From positions 2,578 to 8,486 of the forward strand of contig VAZF01000175.1 of NCBI GenBank assembly GCA_005888425.1: a stretch of 5,909 nt of DNA, given 5' to 3'. The notes below the pieces were generated by a model, which was given only the letters and a program-made list of their open reading frames with translations, was not told where the DNA came from and ran no database searches. This DNA comes from Alphaproteobacteria bacterium. Lineage in GTDB: Bacteria; Pseudomonadota; Alphaproteobacteria; ATCC43930; CGMCC-115725. Position 1 is the stretch's first letter, and the number at the start of each line of letters is the position of its first letter. A program made the translations under genes and the position numbers. Shown piece after piece: positions 1 through 4,968 of this stretch.

Positions 1-458
1 ATGTCGCCGCCTGGGCCGAGAAGAAGCTCCGCAGCGGCGAGCGGCTGATCGGCTTCGGCCACCGCGTCTTCCGCCTTGGCGATCCCCGGGCCACCCTGTT
101 GCGGCAGGCTCTGGAGCGGCTCGGCGACAGCTTGGGACCTGGCGCCGGGCGGCTCGCCTTCGCCGCCGAGGTCGAGCGCGCCGTCGGCGCCGCCTTCGCG
201 CGATTGAAGCCGGGCCGGCCGCCACTCAACCCGAATGTCGAGATCAACGCGGCGCTCCTGCTCGATGCCGTCGGCTTCCCGCGCGACGCCTTTATGCCGG
301 TCTTTGCCGTGGCCCGTGCCGCGGGGTGGGTCGCGCATGCGATGGAGCAGCAGAAGGGAGGGCGGCTGGTCCGCCCGTCATCGGCCTATATCGGGCCGGT
401 TCCGCCCAACGCACCCGCCGATTGGCGGGGCTCGGCTCAGTCAAACGACCAGCGATAG
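1..458 (+). CDS. Citrate synthase-family protein, C-terminal part (5' end outside window)
   Basis: The gene is cut by the left window edge; the first complete codon is at base 3 and about 151 residues plus the TAG stop remain. Citrate synthase-type enzymes condense oxaloacetate (or a related 2-oxoacid) with acetyl- or propionyl-CoA in the cytoplasm. The visible part is the C-terminal third: GFGHRVFRLGDPRA carries the conserved His of the oxaloacetate-binding loop, NVEINAALLLDAVGFP corresponds to the segment that holds the catalytic Asp in classical enzymes, and FAVARAAGWVAHAMEQ with RLVRPSSAYIGP is the closing family signature with the citrate-binding Arg. At the catalytic position this protein has Glu (codon 240-242) instead of Asp. 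It may therefore be a citrate synthase-like paralogue, methylcitrate synthase or citryl-CoA lyase-like enzyme rather than the housekeeping GltA. The family is firm; the exact substrate is open. Its last 22 bases overlap the convergent gene on the other strand. Confidence 0.88.
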   Translation, partial: VAAWAEKKLRSGERLIGFGHRVFRLGDPRATLLRQALERLGDSLGPGAGRLAFAAEVERAVGAAFARLKPGRPPLNPNVEINAALLLDAVGFPRDAFMPVFAVARAAGWVAHAMEQQKGGRLVRPSSAYIGPVPPNAPADWRGSAQSNDQR

Positions 459-718
459 CCGACTGTCGGGTATTGCCGCACCGTCGGGGTTATCCCGAGC
501 GTGGGGCCGGTGTAGGGCGCCTTGGCTTCCGTACCGGGAGCGGTCTTGCTTTTGGGGATGACCTGTTCGGTACTGACGATCTGTTGCGAGATCTGCGGCA
601 CGGCATCGAGGTTGATGACGCAATCGCGCGTCTGCTTCGCCGGGCACCCCGCCTCGGAACCGCCACTCGACAGCAGCGGCACAATTCCGAGAAGGACCAA
701 GATAGGAGCCTTGACCAT
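437..718 (-). CDS. Small exported protein of unknown function (93 aa)
   Basis: I do not recognise a named family. The N-terminus MVKAPILVLLGIVPLLSS is a basic-then-hydrophobic secretion signal. The first Cys (residue 25, in SEAGC) is followed by a second at 33. SEAGC is not a good lipobox because Glu stands at -3, so cleavage by signal peptidase I or a non-canonical lipoprotein are both possible. The mature part is polar and Pro/Thr-rich and ends in PTVGYRWSFD. The start at 718 is chosen because GAGG lies just upstream and the hydrophobic stretch then begins at residue 5. An in-frame ATG at 766 would add 16 residues, lacks a ribosome-binding site, and lies about at the transcription start predicted from the upstream promoter. 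The gene converges on the citrate synthase-like gene and overlaps it by 22 bp, so no terminator fits between them. The secretion signal, start context and promoter support a real gene; the function is unknown. Confidence 0.7.
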   Translation of the reverse strand: MVKAPILVLLGIVPLLSSGGSEAGCPAKQTRDCVINLDAVPQISQQIVSTEQVIPKSKTAPGTEAKAPYTGPTLGITPTVRQYPTVGYRWSFD

Positions 719-761
719 CACCGCCTCGTCGGGTGGAGGAAACCCGATCAAGACATTGTTA

Positions 762-791
762 ATCATAAAGGACGTGCAAAGCCAGTGCCAA
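762..791 (-). promoter_or_regulatory. Candidate sigma54 (-24/-12) promoter, overlapping a sigma70-like one
   Basis: Read on the minus strand, bases 791 to 775 are TTGGCACTGGCTTTGCA. Against the known RpoN consensus YTGGCACGRNNNTTGCW this has one mismatch (T for G after TGGCAC), and the invariant GG and GC are correctly spaced. Transcription would start near 764, giving a ~46-base leader before the start codon at 718. The same DNA also reads as a sigma70-type promoter: TTGGCA (791-786), an 18-bp spacer and TATGAT (767-762), each hexamer matching five of six consensus bases. Both readings point at the small exported-protein gene. No clear activator or IHF site was recognised upstream, so the sigma factor is undecided. 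Confidence 0.5.
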
Positions 792-882
792 ATAAACCGC
801 TGCGCTTATCCTGTCCGCGCGGTGATCGCTCTGCAATGATCAAATCAGGCCGTAACGTCGGGGTGCGTAAGCGGAGGCAAGG

Positions 883-1250
883 GTGAAAGCGTCTCTTTTC
901 TATCTTCCCACTGTCGCCAACCGCCGCGAGATTGAGGCGGGTCTCGCCAGCATGCGGCCCGAGCTTTATCAACGAATGCTGCGCGACATCTCGGAGCAGG
1001 TGCAGCTGGCCGACGATCTCGGCTACGACTCGGTCAGCTTTACCGAGCATCACTTTCACATCGAAGGCTTTGAGGTCTCCAATAACCCGGTTCTGCTCGA
1101 TCTTTACTTACCCGCACGCTCGAAAAGCTGCGCCGCCGGCCGCCGATCGACTGGGTGTTTTGCTACACCTATAACAGCCTCGTGCCGCATGACGTGCTGA
1201 TGAAGACGATCGAGCGCTTCTGGACCGAGGTCATGCCGCGCGTCGCGTGA
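883..1250 (+). pseudogene. Remnant of LLM-class flavin-dependent oxidoreductase (internal deletion plus frameshift)
   Basis: The first 75 codons, from a GTG start with GGAGG five bases upstream, encode a typical N-terminus of a luciferase-like monooxygenase (PF00296): MKASLFYLP, then QLADDLGYDSVSFTEHHF and EVSNNPVLLDLY. After Tyr75 (base 1107) the reading frame turns to non-family sequence and stops at 1198-1200. From 1110 a different frame (+2 relative to the first) encodes the family's C-terminus, including PPIDWVFCYTYNSLVPHDVL and ERFWTEVMPRVA, ending at TGA 1248-1250. Intact relatives are several hundred residues long, so the central barrel, roughly 250 residues, is missing at the 1107-1110 junction. 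The remaining 105-residue reading frame cannot form the FMN-binding barrel and is very unlikely to be an enzyme. The preserved Shine-Dalgarno sequence and unscarred ends suggest a recent deletion; an assembly error is the main alternative. Confidence 0.82.
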
Positions 1251-1292
1251 AGGCATACGCCGATTGGTGCGCCGATTCGGGGCAAGACACGC

Positions 1293-1314
1293 CGGCAGGC
1301 GCGCTCGCCCGCCG
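1293..1314 (+). repeat. GC-rich hairpin downstream of the oxidoreductase remnant
   Basis: CGGCAGGCG (1293-1301) and CGCCCGCCG (1306-1314) can pair in a nine-base stem with one A-C mismatch around a CGCT loop. No T-run follows (CATTGC comes next), so this is not a canonical intrinsic terminator. It could be a 3'-end stabilising or Rho-associated structure, or simply chance in GC-rich DNA. Confidence 0.3.
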
Positions 1315-1435
1315 CATTGCACCCATCGGCCAAACCCCCTAACGTCAGTTCTCCCGGTTTGTTATCAATTACCTGTAAATCATTCGCGGCCACGGTGAAC
1401 AGTGCGGCGCAAGCACATTAATCCAGGGGTGAAGA

Positions 1436-3049
1436 ATGCACCGGTCCGGGAACCCACGATTTGACTGCGCCGTTTCCACCGGCGGAGCGCGCGGGCCGCG
1501 CGTCGATCACCCTTCAAGCGAGGGCGTCGTGTTGATCTCCCCCCTGGCCGAAACAAATCGCAAGGCGGCCTCCCACCGCTATGCGTTGGCTGTTGCCGTT
1601 TTTCTTTTGATTGCGGCCGCCGTGCCGCAGGTCAGCCGGGCTCAAAATTCGGCTGGCCCGACCGCGACGCTGACCCCCGTCGCATTGCCGACCGATGCAG
1701 GCGGCGCGCCGCCGCCGGTCGCGGCTCCTGCCGTGCCGCCGGTGCCTCAGACCGAGATCCAGGCGCGTCTCGAGCGCTCCGGCCTCGCAGTAGCCGGCGA
1801 GCATCTGCACGTGGCGCTGCTGCGCCGCTTCTACGCGGCCCATAATTACGAGCCGGTATGGGACAGCCATCAGGCCCAAGCCACCGCGCTGACGCCGGCA
1901 ATCACGCGCGCGGGTGAGCACGGTCTCGACCCCGAACTCTTTCACGCGACGGCCCTCCGCAATGCCGCCTCGTTGCCCGCAACCGATCGCGACCTGCTGC
2001 TGTCCGACGCATTCCTGGCTTATGCGGATGCGCTGGCGCGCGGCGTGCTGCCGGTCGAGCTACGGATGGATGATGAGGATCTGAAGCCGGAGCCGGTTGA
2101 TGCTGCGATGGCGCTCGATAGCGCGATCAACAGCGCCGACCCGGCCGCGGCGATCGAGGCCTTGGCGCCGAACACGCCCGAATATCAGGCGATGCGCCGC
2201 GCCCTGCAGTATTACCAGAGCGCCGCAGCGGCGCCGGCGAGCTCCCAACCCGTGCATGTTGCGCCCGGCCAGCGGCAACCAAAACCGACGTCGAGCCCTG
2301 CCGCCTATCAGAGCCGCGTGCGCGAGGTCGCGGTCAATCTCGAGCGGCTGCGCTGGCTGCCCCGCTCGATGCCGGCGGAGCGCGTCTGGGTCAATACCGC
2401 CAACGCGCAGCTCACTCTTTATCGCGGCAATCGCCCGGTCTTTACGACGCGGGTCGTCGTCGGCGAGACCGACAAGCAGACGCCCGAAGTCCAGGCGACA
2501 ATCGGCAGCGTGCTCTTCAACCCGCCCTGGAACGTGCCGCGCTCGATCGCCGCGAAGGAGATCTATCCGAAGCTCAGCGCCAATCCCGATTACTTGGCGC
2601 AGCACCATATGATCATCCGCAAGGGTGGGCTGATCCAGCAGCTGCCCGGCGAAAAGAGCGCTCTCGGTCAAGTCAAGTTCGAGATGCCGAATCGCTTCGA
2701 CGTGTATCTCCATGATACGCCGTTGAAGAATCTGTTCAGCTCCGACAGCCGGCGGCGCAGCCATGGCTGCGTCCGGGTGCAGAACCCGCGCGAGCTGGCG
2801 TCATTGTTGCTGCAGCGGCCGATGGAGACGATCGAGCAGCGCATCGCGCTGGGACATACCAACAGCCTGTCCTTGCCCGCGCCGGTGCCGGTGTTCTTTG
2901 TCTACCAGACCGCCTTTGTCGACCAGAACGGCGCCCTGGAATTCCGCCCGGACGTCTATCAGCGCGACGAGGAAGTCTGGGCCCACCTGCACCGGGCAAC
3001 CCAGGCGCCGGTCGCCGAGCGCGAGCAGGCGGGGCAGCGCCGCGGCTGA
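1436..3049 (+). CDS. L,D-transpeptidase, YcbB/LdtD type (YkuD domain)
   Basis: This periplasmic enzyme is expected to form 3-3 (mDAP-mDAP) peptidoglycan cross-links using tetrapeptide donors. From the 1436 start it has 537 residues: a signal/membrane segment at 48-66 with likely cleavage after SRA (67-69), a Pro/Ala-rich stretch at 71-104, a YcbB-type scaffold domain at ~120-262 (RRFYAAHNYEPVWD; DAFLAYADALARG; LAPNTPEYQAMRRAL), an Ala/Pro/Ser linker at 263-290, and the YkuD catalytic domain at ~316-480. Catalytic signatures are HDTP with His426 and SHGCVRV with His443, Gly444 and the nucleophile Cys445; FNPPWNVPRSI is also typical. The peptidoglycan-binding domain that precedes NLERLRWLP in many relatives is absent. 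ATG 1436 has AGGGG six bases upstream. GTG 1529, with GCGAGGG just before it, would give a 506-residue protein with a more normal signal peptide and is a serious alternative. A MepK-like gene follows 140 bp downstream. Confidence 0.93.
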   Translation: MHRSGNPRFDCAVSTGGARGPRVDHPSSEGVVLISPLAETNRKAASHRYALAVAVFLLIAAAVPQVSRAQNSAGPTATLTPVALPTDAGGAPPPVAAPAVPPVPQTEIQARLERSGLAVAGEHLHVALLRRFYAAHNYEPVWDSHQAQATALTPAITRAGEHGLDPELFHATALRNAASLPATDRDLLLSDAFLAYADALARGVLPVELRMDDEDLKPEPVDAAMALDSAINSADPAAAIEALAPNTPEYQAMRRALQYYQSAAAAPASSQPVHVAPGQRQPKPTSSPAAYQSRVREVAVNLERLRWLPRSMPAERVWVNTANAQLTLYRGNRPVFTTRVVVGETDKQTPEVQATIGSVLFNPPWNVPRSIAAKEIYPKLSANPDYLAQHHMIIRKGGLIQQLPGEKSALGQVKFEMPNRFDVYLHDTPLKNLFSSDSRRRSHGCVRVQNPRELASLLLQRPMETIEQRIALGHTNSLSLPAPVPVFFVYQTAFVDQNGALEFRPDVYQRDEEVWAHLHRATQAPVAEREQAGQRRG

Positions 3050-3083
3050 ACGCCTCTGATCCTCGATCAACTTAAAGGCGAAA

Positions 3084-3105
3084 AAAGCGCGCGACACGCG
3101 GCTTT
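3084..3105 (+). terminator. Possible intrinsic terminator hairpin after the L,D-transpeptidase
   Basis: A left arm AAAGC plus CGCG (one bulged G between them, 3084-3093) pairs with CGCG plus GCTTT (3097-3105) around an ACA loop, giving nine base pairs. On the plus strand a T-rich but interrupted tail follows (GTATACTTAATTTT). On the minus strand the stem is followed by six T's, which is the better terminator tail, but no minus-strand gene is seen upstream of it. It lies 35 bp past the transpeptidase stop and may partly separate that gene from the next one. Confidence 0.4.
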
Positions 3106-3189
3106 GTATACTTAATTTTGCGTTAGAGGCTTGTTTGAGGCGCGGGCCAATGCTATGGCGTCCCTCGGGGAATTTGGGGGAAACAGCCA

Positions 3190-3732
3190 GTGCAATTGTC
3201 TTCCGTGCTGAGCCGGCGTCGTGTCGTGGGCGCTGCAGCTGCCGCGACGGCCGTTGCGTTTGTCACGCCGGTCCCGGCGCTCTCCTTCGCACCGCGCTCG
3301 GTGTCTCTTTACAATACTCACACCGGCGAATGGGTCCGTACCGTTTACTGGGCGGACGGCCATTACATTCGCGAGGCGGTGCGCGACATCAACTGGGTGT
3401 TGCGCGACCACTATACGGATGAGGTCCGGCCGATGAACGCCGGCGTCCTCGACCTTCTCGGCATGACGCGCGACCGGCTGGAGACCAATCAGCCGTTCCT
3501 GGTGGTCAGCGGCTATCGCTCACCCGCCACCAACCACAAGCTGTACCTGCGCCATAACGGCGTCGCCAGCAACAGCTATCACATCCATGGGATGGCCATC
3601 GATCTGCGCTGCGAAGGGCGCAGCCTGCCGCATCTCCGGGCGGCAGCGGCGAGCCTCCGCGGCGGTGGCGTCGGATACTACCCGCGCTCCGATTTCGTGC
3701 ATGTCGATTGCGGGCCGGTGCGCTACTGGTAA
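3190..3732 (+). CDS. DUF882/MepK-like murein L,D-endopeptidase, Tat-exported
   Basis: The 180-residue product closely fits the DUF882 (YcbK/MepK) family, zinc-dependent endopeptidases of the M15-like fold; E. coli MepK hydrolyses 3-3 peptidoglycan cross-links. The N-terminus SRRRVVGAAAAATAVAF is a twin-arginine signal, with probable cleavage near residue 30, so the folded protein is expected in the periplasm. Family motifs in order are SLYNTHTGEW (38-48), SGYRSPATN (107-115), SYHIHGMAIDLR (129-140) and GGVGYYPRSDFVHVDCGPVRYW at the C-terminus. Likely zinc ligands by family analogy are His131, Asp138 and His171. The length matches the family. The start is GTG with GGGGG (3176-3180) nine bases upstream; nearby ATGs at 3150 and 3155 are out of frame. 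Its position behind an L,D-transpeptidase mirrors E. coli ycbB-ycbK and suggests that both act on the same cross-links. Confidence 0.92.
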   Translation: MQLSSVLSRRRVVGAAAAATAVAFVTPVPALSFAPRSVSLYNTHTGEWVRTVYWADGHYIREAVRDINWVLRDHYTDEVRPMNAGVLDLLGMTRDRLETNQPFLVVSGYRSPATNHKLYLRHNGVASNSYHIHGMAIDLRCEGRSLPHLRAAAASLRGGGVGYYPRSDFVHVDCGPVRYW

Positions 3733-3796
3733 GCGCCTCCGAGCCCGTCACGCATTAGGATCTCCGGTAGTCTCTTCGGCTGGACGCGCGCATAGC

Positions 3797-3822
3797 GGAA
3801 CCGGCTGTTGTCGCAACGCGTT
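3797..3822 (+). promoter_or_regulatory. Candidate EcfG (general stress response) promoter
   Basis: GGAAC (3797-3801), exactly 17 bases, then CGTT (3819-3822) matches the alphaproteobacterial EcfG consensus GGAAC-N16/17-CGTT in full. Transcription would start near 3829, leaving a leader of about 28 bases before the DUF3309 start codon at 3858. The position, orientation and spacing all suit that gene. A second GGAAC at 3830-3834 has no CGTT partner. Chance occurrence of nine fixed bases is possible but unlikely at exactly this place. Confidence 0.65.
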
Positions 3823-3857
3823 TGTAGCAGGAACACAGGCTGCAACCGGACGCTGCG

Positions 3858-4013
3858 ATGCTTGGCACCATACTGATCATCATCCTGATCCTGATCCTAC
3901 TCGGCTCGCTGCCGAGCTGGCCGTATAGCGGGGGATGGGGCTATTACCCGAGCGGCGGCGCCGGCCTCATCCTGCTGATCGTCATCATCCTGCTGGTCGT
4001 CGGTCGAATTTAG
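3858..4013 (+). CDS. DUF3309 family membrane mini-protein (51 aa)
   Basis: This short gene encodes MLGTILIIILILILLGSLP, then a Trp/Tyr/Gly-rich turn (SWPYSGGWGYYPSGG) and a second hydrophobic segment (AGLILLIVIILLVVG) ending in RI. The pattern of two membrane helices around WPYSxGWGYxPSGG is characteristic of the DUF3309 family, common and very short in alpha- and other proteobacteria. It is expected in the inner membrane as a helical hairpin; its molecular function is not known. The Shine-Dalgarno sequence is weak. An EcfG-type promoter lies just upstream, so induction by general stress is a reasonable inference. Its TAG stop shares two bases with the TAA stop of the convergent dioxygenase-family gene, so there is no intergenic space at the 3' end. 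Confidence 0.88.
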   Translation: MLGTILIIILILILLGSLPSWPYSGGWGYYPSGGAGLILLIVIILLVVGRI

Positions 4014-4384
4014 GCGGGCTTTCGGTCGCGGTTGCGCCGCAACCCTTCGACGCGCAACGGCAAGGGAGCGCCCAGCCACAGCGCGTGGATCGTGTGGTCG
4101 TCGTAGGCGTCCTCGGTCTGCGGATGCACGAGTACGCTGAGCCCGCCGCGGTTCAGCATCAGCCACGGGACAATGCGCGGGAATTCGGCAGCGGGGAACG
4201 CGGCCTGATACATCGGCACGGGATGCGGCCCAACGGGCTCGTCGCGCCAGCGGCCGAGCTCGACAGCGAAGCGGTTGCCGATCGCCTCGCGCAGCCGCTC
4301 CGCAATCGGACGGGTTTCGGCATCGTAATAGATGTGCGCGTGATAGCCCTGCGTCGCGCTGGGATCAACAAACCCTTCTGCCAT
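4010..4384 (-). CDS. DOPA 4,5-dioxygenase family protein
   Basis: The 124-residue protein has the signatures of the small DOPA 4,5-dioxygenase family (PF08883, which includes the fungal DodA of betalain synthesis). These are GYHAHIYYD (His15, His17), RPIAERLREAI, VELGRWRDEPVGPHPVPMYQ (His54), PWLMLNRGGLSVLVHPQT (His87) and DDHTIHALWLG (His97, His100). The His-rich motifs would bind a non-haem iron and cleave a catechol ring, but in bacteria the physiological substrate is mostly unknown. Length is typical for the family. The start has a strong GAGGAG six bases upstream; this overlaps the TGA stop of the GNAT gene (TGAGGAG), so translation is probably coupled. It is the last gene of the leftward cluster. 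Confidence 0.9.
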   Translation of the reverse strand: MAEGFVDPSATQGYHAHIYYDAETRPIAERLREAIGNRFAVELGRWRDEPVGPHPVPMYQAAFPAAEFPRIVPWLMLNRGGLSVLVHPQTEDAYDDHTIHALWLGAPLPLRVEGLRRNRDRKPA

Positions 4385-4394
4385 CCTGATCTCC

Positions 4395-4958
4395 TCAGCC
4401 GCCTGGGGCAGCGCTCGGCGTACCGGCGCTTGGCAATGTCTCCGAACCCGGGCCGAGCGCGCGCTGCATCAACACCGTGTCAATCCAACGGCCGAACTTG
4501 AACCCGATCGCCGGGAAGACGCCGATATGGGTAAAGCCCAGCGCTTCGTGCAGGCGGATCGAGGCGACCGTCTCGCGGCCACCGATCACGGCGATCATCT
4601 GGCGGTAGCCGAGTTCGGTGCAGCGTTCGATCAAGGGCGCGAGCAGCCGGCGGCCGATCCCGCGCCCCACTTCGCCGGCATCGATATAGATCGAGTCCTC
4701 GAGCGTGTAGCGGTAGCCAATACGGGGACGGAACGGACCGGCATAGCAATAGCCGACGACCCGTCCGTCGCGCTCGGCGACGAGATACGGCAAGCCGCGC
4801 GCCACGATGTCGCCGCGGCGGCGGGCAATTTCCTCGACGCTCGGCGGCACTTCCTCGAACGATGCGAGGCCGTGCAGCACGTGATGCCCATAAATCGCGG
4901 TGATCGCGGCAACGTCCTCGTCGCGTGACGGGCGGATCGTGTAATCGGCGCCTTGCAT
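4395..4958 (-). CDS. GNAT N-acetyltransferase, phosphinothricin acetyltransferase/MnaT-like
   Basis: The 187-residue protein is a single GNAT domain that would transfer acetyl from acetyl-CoA to an amine in the cytoplasm. Visible features are YTIRPSRDEDVAAITAIYGHHV at the start, LVAERDGRVVGYCYAGPFRPR (beta strands 3-4), YRYTLEDSIYID (typical of the PAT/YncA subgroup), the CoA-loop VGRGIGRRLL (97-106), and SIRLHEALGFTHIGVFPAIGFKFGRWID. The subgroup acts on phosphinothricin, methionine sulfoximine or amino acids such as methionine; which applies here cannot be told. After about residue 168 there is a low-complexity Gly/Pro/Ser tail outside the domain. The ribosome-binding site is weak; the start is 10 bp after the stop of the dehydrogenase gene, so it is probably co-transcribed. 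The stop is 10 bp before the dioxygenase-family gene. Confidence 0.9.
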   Translation of the reverse strand: MQGADYTIRPSRDEDVAAITAIYGHHVLHGLASFEEVPPSVEEIARRRGDIVARGLPYLVAERDGRVVGYCYAGPFRPRIGYRYTLEDSIYIDAGEVGRGIGRRLLAPLIERCTELGYRQMIAVIGGRETVASIRLHEALGFTHIGVFPAIGFKFGRWIDTVLMQRALGPGSETLPSAGTPSAAPGG

Positions 4959-4968
4959 TCGCGCGCGG

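Noticed and set aside
719..766. Upstream ATG (766) as start of the small exported protein
   Set aside because: It has no Shine-Dalgarno sequence, puts 16 polar residues before the secretion signal, and lies about at the predicted transcription start.
326..886. A 186-codon plus-strand frame spanning the citrate synthase end and the small exported gene
   Set aside because: It crosses two better supported genes and an intergenic promoter region, is rich in Arg/Gly, and shows no recognisable domain.
1343..1435. AT-rich stretch before the transpeptidase as a promoter
   Set aside because: TTGTTA is present but no matching -10 element at proper spacing; a promoter probably exists here but I cannot place it.
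2060..2764. A 234-codon open frame on the minus strand
   Set aside because: It lies wholly inside the transpeptidase gene, whose scaffold and YkuD motifs fix the plus-strand frame; its Arg/Ala-rich translation has no family features and is typical of antisense frames in GC-rich DNA.
3101..3160. Promoter-like TATACT (3107-3112) before the MepK-like gene
   Set aside because: No acceptable -35 hexamer lies 16-18 bases upstream; the AT-rich stretch is better explained as the tail of the hairpin at 3084-3105.
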